Positions 8,984 through 21,200 of a stretch of DNA of 64,000 nucleotides are shown here, piece after piece. Both the position numbers and the translations under genes were made by a program. Source of the stretch: Thermosipho africanus Ob7 (GTDB lineage: Bacteria > Thermotogota > Thermotogae > Thermotogales > Fervidobacteriaceae); NCBI RefSeq assembly GCF_003351105.1, contig NZ_NKRG01000003.1, positions 1-64,000 on the forward strand, written 5' to 3'. How positions within the stretch are numbered: the first letter of the stretch is position 1; every line of letters begins with the position of its first letter. A model generated the notes under the pieces. The model made no database searches, was not told the DNA's origin, and was given only the letters and a program-made list of their open reading frames with translations.

Positions 8984-9014
8984 AGAGCCAACTTTTAAAG
9001 TTGGCTCTTTTTTT
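8982..9014 (+). terminator. Strong terminator overlapping the HD-GYP stop codon
   Basis: AAAGAGCCAACTTT pairs with AAAGTTGGCTCTTT and is followed by a T run. The stop codon TAA lies in the left arm. Confidence 0.9.
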
Positions 9015-9048
9015 ATATTCATTATACATCAGGAGGTGTGGGGGGAAG

Positions 9049-10626
9049 ATGAAAAACGACTTTCTTGGAAGAAGTCTTACAGTGATTGAAGATTTTTCAG
9101 TTGATGAACAAATGTTTTTGTATGCTCAAACTAGAAAGCTAAAAAAACTTTGGAAAGAAAAAAGCGACATTTCTGAATTCCAAATCAAAAAAAACGTAGG
9201 AATTTACATCGTCTTCGTAGAACCTAGTACAAGAACCAAAGAATCTTTCATTAACGCAGCAAGATTCCACAAAAATGTAAAAGTAAATATTTTTGATTCA
9301 GAACATTCATCTTTTAACAAAAAAGAAAGCTACTTAGACACCTTTAACATGTTGACAGGTTATAGTGACTACTCAATTTTTGTTTTAAGAACAAGACTTG
9401 AGGGAACATGTAAGTATTTAGATGAAAAAGTATCAGAGTTTGCTGAAAGAAACGGTATAGAAAAACCTGCATTTATTAACGCCGGTGATGGCAAGCACGA
9501 ACATCCAACTCAAGAATTACTAGATGAATACACTTTTCTTGAACAAATGGATTTTGACAATTCTTTTATTCACATCGCTCTAGTTGGAGATTTACTTCAT
9601 GGAAGAACTGTTCACTCAAAAGTTAACGGCTTAAAAATTTTTAAAAATGTTTTAGTTGACTTGATTGCACCTGAAGAAATATCAATGCCATCTCATTATA
9701 TCAAAAAGATGAAAGAAAATGGTTTTGAAGTTAGAATCTTCGATTCCATTGAATCATATCTTAAATCTACTGATAAGGTAGCAAAAATATGGTACTTTAC
9801 AAGGCTTCAGCTTGAAAGAATGGGAGAAGATATTTTAGAAAAAGAACATGTGCTAAGAAAAAGTGTAACCTTTAGAAAAGAATTTCTAGAAAATATACCA
9901 CAAGATGTTAAATTTTATCATCCTCTTCCAAGGCATAAAATATACCCAACTATACCCACTTTTTTAGATAACTTACCTCTCAATGGTTGGGAACAACAGG
10001 CAATAAATGGATATTGGACTAGAACAGTTCTACTATCAATGCTTGGTGGAGCATTAAAAGCAAATTTTGATACGTCTTTTAACCCCCAAGAAACTGATGA
10101 AGATTTTATAATTCCTGCACCAATTGTAAATGGTACCAAAGGAGTTTCAAAAGAAGGAAAAAGAGGAATAAAACCGATTGAAAATGGAACAGTAATAGAC
10201 CACATTGCGAAAGGAAAAGATAAAGATAAAATTTTTGAAACTATAGTAAAAATAAGAAAAATATTAAAATTATTTGATCTTGATAGTGCTGATGGAATAT
10301 TCAAGTCAGAAAATGGAGAATTTAAAGGTTACATAAGTCTTCCAAACAGATACCTTTCGAAAAAAGAAATAAAAATGTTGTCCGCAATCTCTCCAAATAC
10401 TACTGTAAATATAATCAAAAACTCTAGAGTTGTTGAAAAATACAGAATATTCTTACCACCTTTCATCTACGGATTCTCAGAATTAAGATGTAAAAATGAA
10501 AATTGTATTACAAATCCTGTAAATGGAGAAAATGCTGAAGCATTTTTTATAAGAAACAACGAGGGAGAGCTTGTATGTAAATACTGTGAAACGCCTCATT
10601 CGTTCGAAGAAATTTGGAATATCTAA
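9049..10626 (+). CDS. pyrB: Fused aspartate carbamoyltransferase (PyrB-PyrI)
   Basis: The 525-residue product starts at ATG 9049, after an AGGAGG site. Residues 1-345 are the catalytic chain that joins carbamoyl phosphate and aspartate in pyrimidine synthesis: EPSTRTKESF (carbamoyl phosphate loop), HPTQELLDEY, and HPLPRHKIYP. From about residue 375 the chain continues into a PyrI-type regulatory chain (GTVIDHIAKGK allosteric domain and a C-terminal zinc domain with CKNENC and CKYC). A single-chain PyrBI is known from Thermotoga, so this fusion is a lineage feature and not a frameshift. It stands alone between two terminators. Confidence 0.95.
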   Translation: MKNDFLGRSLTVIEDFSVDEQMFLYAQTRKLKKLWKEKSDISEFQIKKNVGIYIVFVEPSTRTKESFINAARFHKNVKVNIFDSEHSSFNKKESYLDTFNMLTGYSDYSIFVLRTRLEGTCKYLDEKVSEFAERNGIEKPAFINAGDGKHEHPTQELLDEYTFLEQMDFDNSFIHIALVGDLLHGRTVHSKVNGLKIFKNVLVDLIAPEEISMPSHYIKKMKENGFEVRIFDSIESYLKSTDKVAKIWYFTRLQLERMGEDILEKEHVLRKSVTFRKEFLENIPQDVKFYHPLPRHKIYPTIPTFLDNLPLNGWEQQAINGYWTRTVLLSMLGGALKANFDTSFNPQETDEDFIIPAPIVNGTKGVSKEGKRGIKPIENGTVIDHIAKGKDKDKIFETIVKIRKILKLFDLDSADGIFKSENGEFKGYISLPNRYLSKKEIKMLSAISPNTTVNIIKNSRVVEKYRIFLPPFIYGFSELRCKNENCITNPVNGENAEAFFIRNNEGELVCKYCETPHSFEEIWNI

Positions 10627-10631
10627 TTAAT

Positions 10632-10657
10632 AAAGTGCCTGGATATCCAGGCACTTT
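10632..10657. terminator. Bidirectional terminator for pyrBI and galK
   Basis: AAAGTGCCTGG pairs with CCAGGCACTTT around ATAT. It serves two converging genes and its right arm touches the galK stop codon. Confidence 0.85.
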
Positions 10658-11711
10658 ATTTAATCTTTGTAACACCATCTGATGAATTTAATTTATAAAA
10701 GGTAGGTCTTATACTAAATCTTGAATAATATTCATTTTCTAATAACTTTTCAATACTTTCAAATGACCCTTCTTTCGAGATAACAATAACTCCTCCGCCA
10801 AAACCTCCTCCAACCATTCTTGCACCAATAATTCCGTCTTTTTCCTTTAAAAAGTCAACTATAAAATCTGTTTCGTCACAAGAAACTTCATACAAATATC
10901 TCAAACTTTCATGAGATTGATATAGATATTCTCCTATCTTCTCAATTTCATTTTCTTTTAAGGCTTTTACTGTCTTTAAAACCCTTTCATTTTCCTCCAA
11001 TATATGTTGGACTCTTTTCAAAAGTGTACCATTCAATAATTTGAGATCTTCTCTTGTCACATTTCGAAAACTGTCTTTGCCAATTATTCCAAGAGCACTT
11101 TCACATTCTTGCCTTCTAAGGTTATATTCAGAGCTTGAAAGTTCATGCTTTACATTAGAATCAATCACAAAAATCTCATACCCTTTTAAATTAAGCGGGA
11201 CAAATTGAAAATCTAAAGTCATTGTATCAAGAAATATTGCGTAATCTTTTTTTGAAAATGCTGAAGCAAATTGGTCCATTATTCCACAATTTACTCCAAC
11301 AAAATTTGCTTCTGCCTCTCTTGAAATTTTAACAATATCTATTTTTGACAAATTCAAACCAAAATACTCAGATATAGCATAAGCAGATGCTACTTCAAGA
11401 GCAGCTGAACTTGAAAGCCCTGCACCAATAGGTATATTAGAATCAACCTTTATTTTAACAGGTTGAATTTTATACCCTCTTTTTTCAATTTCTTTAATAA
11501 CTCCAACAACATAATCTGCCCAACTATTTGTTTTTTGCAAAGATGAAAGTTTAACTTCTTCATTCAAATTATTTGAGTAAAAACAAAACTTATCTGATTC
11601 TTCAATCTCAAGTTCTACATACCTATCGATAGCAAAAGGCAGTACAAACCCATCATTGTAATCTGTGTGTTCACCTATAAGATTAACTCTGCCAGGTGCT
11701 TTTACTTTCAA
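10656..11711 (-). CDS. galK: Galactokinase
   Basis: Phosphorylates galactose to galactose 1-phosphate in the Leloir pathway. I place the start at the TTG at 11711, seven bases after GGAGG and overlapping the galT stop (TTGA), which gives 351 residues beginning KVKAPGRVNLIGEHTDYN. That is the GHMP-kinase galactose signature right at the N terminus. The ATP loop PIGAGLSSSAALE and the late GARMVGGGFGG motif are present. It is the last gene of the galactoside operon and ends in a bidirectional terminator. Confidence 0.95.
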   Translation of the reverse strand: MKVKAPGRVNLIGEHTDYNDGFVLPFAIDRYVELEIEESDKFCFYSNNLNEEVKLSSLQKTNSWADYVVGVIKEIEKRGYKIQPVKIKVDSNIPIGAGLSSSAALEVASAYAISEYFGLNLSKIDIVKISREAEANFVGVNCGIMDQFASAFSKKDYAIFLDTMTLDFQFVPLNLKGYEIFVIDSNVKHELSSSEYNLRRQECESALGIIGKDSFRNVTREDLKLLNGTLLKRVQHILEENERVLKTVKALKENEIEKIGEYLYQSHESLRYLYEVSCDETDFIVDFLKEKDGIIGARMVGGGFGGGVIVISKEGSFESIEKLLENEYYSRFSIRPTFYKLNSSDGVTKIK

Positions 11712-12664
11712 AACTCCACCTCCACTTCTCTCAACATTTTTGCAGCTTGTTCTGGCACTATCGGATTTATAAAGCTCCATGTTCCTGTTTCCACACTTGC
11801 CATCCACTTTAGTTTATCCTTATCTCTTTTCGGCGGGTTAAATTCAACGTGAAAATGAAAAATATCAGAGTAATCTTTAGTATTAAATGGAGCCTGGAAA
11901 AACATCATCATATAAGGAAATTCTTGATCAAATAATTTGTCATATTTTTTTGTAACAACTTTCAATATTCTTGCAAAATCTTTTTTCTCGTTCTCATTAA
12001 ATTGTAGTAAATTTGAAATATGCCCTTTTGGATAAATGTGAACTTCGAATGGAAACCTTGCATAAAATGGAACTAATGCAACAAAAGTTTCGTTTTCATA
12101 TACTAATCTTTCATTTGTTTCATTTTCTAAAATCTCACAAATTACACATTTTCCATTTTCATCAAACCATTTTTCCATTGCATTTAATTTAGCTTCTATT
12201 CTTTTCGGTATAAATGGAAAAGCATATATCTGGCCATGAGGATGCGGAAGTGATGCACCAACTTCTTTACCTCGATTCTCAAATATGAAAATATTTTTAA
12301 CAAAATCATTTTTTGACAGTTCATATGTTCTATCAACCCACATATCAACCAATTTTTCTATCTGGAATATAGGCATCTTTGGAAAAGAGGAATCATGTTT
12401 TGAAGTATATACTACAACCTCACACACACCGTATGATTTCATTCGTTTAAAAAGCTTATTACTTTCTTTTATTTCTGGTGGATTCTTTCTTAACGAAGGA
12501 TATCTATTTTCAAAAGCTACAAGATCATATGTTTCATCTCTAAATTCAACTCCTCCAGGACAAATAGGGCAATTATTTTTTGCAGGTTGAACCGGCCTTT
12601 TTTGCGTCTCAGCAGATATTATTACCCATTCATCGGTGAGGGGATTATATCTAATCTCCATCAT
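11708..12664 (-). CDS. galT: Galactose-1-phosphate uridylyltransferase
   Basis: Transfers UMP between UDP-glucose and galactose 1-phosphate. The 318-residue product has the zinc cysteines in NCPICPGG near residue 30, the ENRYPSL segment, and the nucleophile motif HPHGQIYAFP near residue 140. Its stop overlaps galK and its start touches the upstream GH36-like gene (shared base at 12664), so translation is tightly coupled along galT-galK. No galE is present in the window. Confidence 0.95.
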   Translation of the reverse strand: MMEIRYNPLTDEWVIISAETQKRPVQPAKNNCPICPGGVEFRDETYDLVAFENRYPSLRKNPPEIKESNKLFKRMKSYGVCEVVVYTSKHDSSFPKMPIFQIEKLVDMWVDRTYELSKNDFVKNIFIFENRGKEVGASLPHPHGQIYAFPFIPKRIEAKLNAMEKWFDENGKCVICEILENETNERLVYENETFVALVPFYARFPFEVHIYPKGHISNLLQFNENEKKDFARILKVVTKKYDKLFDQEFPYMMMFFQAPFNTKDYSDIFHFHVEFNPPKRDKDKLKWMASVETGTWSFINPIVPEQAAKMLREVEVEF

Positions 12665-13587
12665 TATAAATCGCCTCCATAAAAATTAAATATTCTTCCA
12701 TCTTCTCTTATTAATTTTCTAGATTTTAAATTAATAAAATCTTCTTCCACAAATTTAGATACCTTTCTATCAAAATCCAAATAAATTTTTATTTTTCTTT
12801 TTTCCTTATTAATTGCTTCAAGAATATATTTACCATTATCGTAAGAAAAACTAACTATTTTTTTATTATTTTTAACATTATCAAACAAAACTTTCCATTC
12901 TCCTTCAAATTCTTCCTTTTCATCAAGAACAATAAAATTTCCAACATTACTGAAAAGATAATTTTCTTCAAATGATCCTTCCAAAACAAAACCGTCCAAA
13001 TACTCAAAATCTTGAAGATAATTTTTTGATCTCGCAAATATTTTGCAATTTAAATCTTTTAAATTTTCAATCAAGTTTTTATCTATCTCCTCAAAATTAG
13101 AGTTAAATACAACCAATTTCCCATTTAAATTTTCAAAATTTAGGCCTTCGTTAAAAATTACAACATCTTTCATATTAAACTGACTTTTTTTACTTTTTAA
13201 TTGACTTTCAATTAAATTTTTATATGTTTTAAGCAAATAACCTCTATCAGTATGTTTTAAAATCACAAAAGAATTTTCACAAGAAAAATCTTCAAATGAT
13301 TTATGCTCATAATTAATAACAAAAGAAATATTTTCGTCGTCTTCTATAATTTCAATGCTTCCTTCTTTAGCACCTAAAAATCCAAACAAACCTTCGCTAT
13401 TAATAGCAAAAAACGAATAAGGCTTTAAATCCGGTGCTTTTTTCATCTTAAAAACTTCAAAAATGCCTGCCTCACCCTTAATGCTCCAAGAAAAAATCCA
13501 TCCAATACTAAAATTTTCTATCTTCCATTTTATTTCAAAGCCCTCTTTTTTCTCATAAAAATAACCATTTGAAAAGTTTGAAAACAT
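12664..13587 (-). CDS. GH36 alpha-galactosidase relic without catalytic barrel
   Basis: The 307-residue product resembles the two ends of the Thermotoga GH36 alpha-galactosidase as I remember it. The N-terminal sandwich is recognisable (GWIFSWSIKG, KAPDLKP, GLFGFLGAKEG, FEDFSCENSFVIL), as is the C terminus (KLIREDGRIFNFYGGD). The enzyme is about 550 residues; here about 250 residues between are reduced to a short segment, and I find none of the barrel motifs (WCSW, the KxD nucleophile strand, the acid/base region). The frame is open, with AGGAG before its ATG and tight coupling to galT. It either is a decaying gene kept open or has a non-catalytic carbohydrate-binding role. Based on remembered family sequence, not a computed alignment. 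Confidence 0.6.
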   Translation of the reverse strand: MFSNFSNGYFYEKKEGFEIKWKIENFSIGWIFSWSIKGEAGIFEVFKMKKAPDLKPYSFFAINSEGLFGFLGAKEGSIEIIEDDENISFVINYEHKSFEDFSCENSFVILKHTDRGYLLKTYKNLIESQLKSKKSQFNMKDVVIFNEGLNFENLNGKLVVFNSNFEEIDKNLIENLKDLNCKIFARSKNYLQDFEYLDGFVLEGSFEENYLFSNVGNFIVLDEKEEFEGEWKVLFDNVKNNKKIVSFSYDNGKYILEAINKEKRKIKIYLDFDRKVSKFVEEDFINLKSRKLIREDGRIFNFYGGDL

Positions 13588-13600
13588 TTAGAATCACTCC

Positions 13601-16880
<3,280 letters not shown>

Positions 16881-16892
16881 TCAAACTACCTC

Positions 16893-17891
<999 letters not shown>

Positions 17892-17908
17892 TTAATCACC
17901 TCTTAATC

Positions 17909-18721
17909 TTATTGTTTTACCGAACCAAGGACACCTTGAACAAAATATTTCTGCAATGCAAAAAATACTATAATCATTGGTAATGTTGCTAATACAACAG
18001 CCGTCATTACAAGCGCAAAATCCGGTTTATACCCAGATGCCAAATTTGAAACAAAAAGAGTCATGGTTCTTTTTTCAGAACTTTGAATAATAACTAGCGG
18101 CCAAAGATAGGCATTCCAACTTGTCATAAAAGCATAAATAGCAGCTGCTGCATAAGTGGCTTTCATAGATGGAACAACAATTGAGAAAAATATTCTTAAT
18201 TCACTAGCGCCATCAACCCTTGCAGCCATTATTATTTCCTTAGGATACTGTTGAAAATTTTGTTTAAAAAAGAAGATTAAAAAAACTGATGGAATCATCG
18301 GTAAAATAATTCCCCAAAGTGAATCAATTAAATTGAAAACATTCATCAACCTAAAAAGTGGAACCATTAAAGCTGCAAAAGGAATCATTAGAGTCCAAAT
18401 AAAGATACCATATATTTTATTCCTAACTTTTGATTTATATATCTCAAAACCATAACCAGCCATTGAAGCCACTATTAAAGAACCTATTACAACAAAAACT
18501 GATACTTGAACTGAATTTAAAAGTACTCTCCAGAGATCATATTCTTTAAAAAGTTTATTTAAGTTTTCTAAAAGATGGGTTCCAAAAATCAACTTTCCTT
18601 TTATAACATCAACAGAAGTATTAGTGCTACCAACAATCATCCAATAGAATGGAAATATTGATAAAAATGCAGAAATAGATAAAAATAAATAGACAAAAAA
18701 AGTAGATATTTTTCTTTTCAT
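17909..18721 (-). CDS. ABC sugar importer permease (MalG/LacG type)
   Basis: The 270-residue membrane protein has six predicted helices and the permease-ATPase coupling loop EIIMAARVDGASELRIFFSIV in the usual place in the C-terminal half. The N terminus (ISAFLSIFPFYWMIVGSTNTS) and C terminus (YFVQGVLGSVKQ) are typical of the MalG subfamily. It overlaps the MalF-type gene by four bases. No ATPase gene is in this operon; an MsmK/UgpC-type ATPase at 43150-44253 is a candidate partner. Confidence 0.93.
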   Translation of the reverse strand: MKRKISTFFVYLFLSISAFLSIFPFYWMIVGSTNTSVDVIKGKLIFGTHLLENLNKLFKEYDLWRVLLNSVQVSVFVVIGSLIVASMAGYGFEIYKSKVRNKIYGIFIWTLMIPFAALMVPLFRLMNVFNLIDSLWGIILPMIPSVFLIFFFKQNFQQYPKEIIMAARVDGASELRIFFSIVVPSMKATYAAAAIYAFMTSWNAYLWPLVIIQSSEKRTMTLFVSNLASGYKPDFALVMTAVVLATLPMIIVFFALQKYFVQGVLGSVKQ

Positions 18722-19611
18722 TTTCTATCACCCGCCACTTTAAATTGAATAATTGCAAGAATAGCAGCAATCAAAACTATTATATAAGAAATTGCGGAAG
18801 CATATCCAAAATTTGGTACGTATTTAAAGCAAACGTTATAAATATAAACCGAAGGTGTAAGCAGTGAATTTCCTGGCCCCACACTTGAACCAGTTACAAC
18901 ACCTGCAGCTAAATTCATAGGTTCATCAAACAGTTGCAACGTTCCAATTGTAGACATTATCGTAGTAAATAAAATTATTGGTTTTAATAGCGGAATTGTT
19001 ATCTTAAAAAACTGTACAGTTTTACTTGCACCGTCTATTTCAGCTGCTTCATAAATTTCTAAAGGAATATTTTGCAATCCTGCAAGATAAAACATCATAT
19101 TATATCCTGTCCATCTCCAGGTCATTGCAATAATCAGTGTTACCTTTGCCCAAAACGGGTCAAGCAACCACCTTATAGGTTCTTTTATAATATGTAATGA
19201 TAGCAAAATATTGTTAACAAGTCCCTGAGTTGAAAACATCATTTTAAATACTACACTATACGCCACCAAAGATGTAACTGCAGGCAAAAACAGAGCAGTT
19301 CTGTAAAAGCCTCTAAACTTTAATTTTGGATTGTTTAATAAAAAAGCAAAAATAAGAGCTAAAAATAACATAATAGGAACCTGAATAATAAATATTATAA
19401 AAATATTCTTTAATGACAGCAAAAAATTAGAATCCTGAAAAAGCCTTTTGTAATTTCCTAAACCAACAAAATGTTTTAAATATCCTCTTGTTGAAAAAGT
19501 TGATAAATATAACGAATAAATAATAGGGTATAAGATAAACAATAAAAGACCTGAAAGTGCCAAACTAATAAATACCCAACCCCATATATTTTCACTTTTT
19601 CTTATTTTCAT
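18718..19611 (-). CDS. ABC sugar importer permease (MalF/LacF type)
   Basis: The 297-residue protein has about six membrane helices, a first periplasmic loop with FVGLGNYKRLFQDSNFLLSLKN, and the coupling motif EIYEAAEIDGASKTVQFFKI. The subunit pairs with the following permease to form the channel of a family-1 sugar importer. It is preceded by AAGGAGGG and separated from the binding-protein gene by a hairpin that may lower its expression relative to that gene. Confidence 0.93.
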   Translation of the reverse strand: MKIRKSENIWGWVFISLALSGLLLFILYPIIYSLYLSTFSTRGYLKHFVGLGNYKRLFQDSNFLLSLKNIFIIFIIQVPIMLFLALIFAFLLNNPKLKFRGFYRTALFLPAVTSLVAYSVVFKMMFSTQGLVNNILLSLHIIKEPIRWLLDPFWAKVTLIIAMTWRWTGYNMMFYLAGLQNIPLEIYEAAEIDGASKTVQFFKITIPLLKPIILFTTIMSTIGTLQLFDEPMNLAAGVVTGSSVGPGNSLLTPSVYIYNVCFKYVPNFGYASAISYIIVLIAAILAIIQFKVAGDRK

Positions 19612-19631
19612 TAAATCCCTCCTTGGTGCAG

Positions 19632-19657
19632 AAAAATGGGTGGGAGCGGCCCACCCA
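19632..19657 (-). terminator. Hairpin between binding-protein and permease genes
   Basis: GGGTGGG pairs with CCCACCC around a five-base loop, and on the minus strand five T follow. A short T run after a strong stem suggests partial termination or 3' end protection, so that binding protein is made in excess over permease. Confidence 0.75.
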
Positions 19658-19667
19658 AATTTTAACT

Positions 19668-20918
19668 TTAATAACCAATTGTATTTAAAAATTGCTTTTC
19701 TGCCATCTCAAGTGCTTTTTCAATTGTAAGATTACCATTATAAACATCAGGCATAACACCCATTAATGCAGCATCTGCCTCGTAGGTAAATATTCCATAA
19801 TCAACTGGTGGGATCTTATCCATCCAATCTGTAAAGTCAAGATAAATTCTTTGATATCCAAAGAATGGGTCAGGTTCTCTATATGCTGGCCCATTTTGTG
19901 CAGGAATCCATGAACCCACCGCTCCTCTTTCTATTAATATCTTTTGATAGAAATCGACGTCTTTAGCATAGATTTCTCTTAAAAAGTCTATTGCTACATC
20001 TTTATTTTCTGAATGTTCCAAAACATACCAACTTGAACCACCTAGATTTGATGCATTAACTGCACCAGGTAAATTTAACCTTGGAATAGGTAAAACTCCC
20101 CATTTACCACTTTGAGATTTTTCTGCTTTAATAGATCCAACAATCCAGACACCTGTAATAACAGAAGCTACATCACCATTGTTAAATGCTGCAACCCATT
20201 CGTTCCATCCAGAAACTTCCTTTGAAATACCTGAATCTTGAATTTCTTTATATAACCTTACTGCCTCTTTTAACACTGGATTGTCTTTAATATATGGCTT
20301 TCCATTCTTATCAAAATACCATGAACCTGCAGATTGGAGTAATATTCTCATTAATCCTCCATCGTATGGATCTCCTGCCATCATATATTTCCCCGTTTTT
20401 TCTTTTACTATCTTACCAAGTTCAATAAACTTATCCCAAGTAATATTTCTTAACTCTGATTCATCAATTCCTGCTTCTTTAAAATAATCTCTTCTATAAA
20501 ACCAACCAGCAACTCCTGAGTCAAATGGAACACCATAAACTTTTCCATTCAAGGTCATCAACTTTACTTTGTATGGTGAAAATTCTTTAAAGTTAAATTT
20601 TTTTGTTAAATCCGCAAAAGATCCAGGATATGATTGAAGATATTTTTGAGCATTGTAATCTTCAATTAATACTATCTCAGGAAGTCCTTTCTTTACTCCA
20701 GAAGCCAATATAGTATTCAGCTTTTGTTCTACATCCGCCTTTGCCATACTTACAATTTCAAATTCAACATCAGGATGCATAGCTTTGTATCTCTCCGCAG
20801 CTTCTTGCATAATAGCTACATTAAAATTTGGATCCCAACACCAAATGGTTACCTTTGCAGCGACCCCTAAACTAACTAACACACTTAGTATTAATAAAAC
20901 AAACAACACCTTTCTCAT
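19668..20918 (-). CDS. Family-1 sugar-binding protein of ABC importer
   Basis: The 416-residue exported protein has a signal peptide (MRKVLFVLLILSVLVSLGVAA) without a lipobox cysteine and the extracellular binding-protein fold: VTIWCWDPN, YKAMHPDVEFEIVSM, NGKVYGVPFDSG, and VITGVWIVGSIKAEKSQSGKWG. It captures a sugar, most likely a beta-galactoside or galacto-oligosaccharide given the lacZ-galT-galK genes downstream; specificity is inferred from context only. It is the first gene of the operon, after the LacI-type operator. Confidence 0.93.
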   Translation of the reverse strand: MRKVLFVLLILSVLVSLGVAAKVTIWCWDPNFNVAIMQEAAERYKAMHPDVEFEIVSMAKADVEQKLNTILASGVKKGLPEIVLIEDYNAQKYLQSYPGSFADLTKKFNFKEFSPYKVKLMTLNGKVYGVPFDSGVAGWFYRRDYFKEAGIDESELRNITWDKFIELGKIVKEKTGKYMMAGDPYDGGLMRILLQSAGSWYFDKNGKPYIKDNPVLKEAVRLYKEIQDSGISKEVSGWNEWVAAFNNGDVASVITGVWIVGSIKAEKSQSGKWGVLPIPRLNLPGAVNASNLGGSSWYVLEHSENKDVAIDFLREIYAKDVDFYQKILIERGAVGSWIPAQNGPAYREPDPFFGYQRIYLDFTDWMDKIPPVDYGIFTYEADAALMGVMPDVYNGNLTIEKALEMAEKQFLNTIGY

Positions 20919-20947
20919 GCATACCCCTCCCTTGGTTTAAGATAACT

Positions 20948-20991
20948 TTACCGTTATCATTACCGGTAATGTTACCGATGATTATATTATA
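20948..20991 (-). promoter_or_regulatory. LacI-type operator cluster and -10 region of galactoside operon
   Basis: The perfect palindrome CATTACCGGTAATG lies at 20958-20971. Further TTACCG half-sites occur at 20948-20953 and 20972-20977, so CGGTAACATTACCG forms a second inverted pair. Overlapping TATAAT hexamers (minus strand) sit at 20981-20991, immediately upstream of the operator; no good -35 is visible. Repressor bound here would block early transcription. The remainder of 20992-21152 shows no gene. Confidence 0.75.
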
Positions 20992-21152
20992 ACACTTCCA
21001 CATTCTTTAAAATTAATTCACTTATAATGATTTATGGCTAAATATTAACAATGAGAATAATTTTTTGTTATTTTACACTTTAAATCTCAAAATATTATAA
21101 ACCCAAAAATTACTATACAAATGTTACAGAACAATTAAGATAAACCTTTGTA

Positions 21153-21161
21153 TGGTATAAT
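21153..21161 (+). promoter_or_regulatory. Extended -10 promoter for metG
   Basis: TGGTATAAT is an extended -10 element (TG, one base, TATAAT). The upstream hexamer is weak. The GTG start of metG is 40 bases downstream. Confidence 0.55.
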
Positions 21162-21200
21162 ATTTTAGAATGAAAAGAGAACTTTTTTGGAGGTGAAGAT

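Noticed and set aside
9001-9048. N-terminal extension of the PyrBI fusion from an upstream TTG
   Set aside because: The extra codons lie in the T run of the previous terminator, while ATG 9049 has a strong AGGAGG site and gives the family N terminus.
12855-13037. Small minus-strand frame inside the GH36 relic as remnant of the missing barrel
   Set aside because: It is an alternative frame of AT-rich coding sequence with no GH36 motif.
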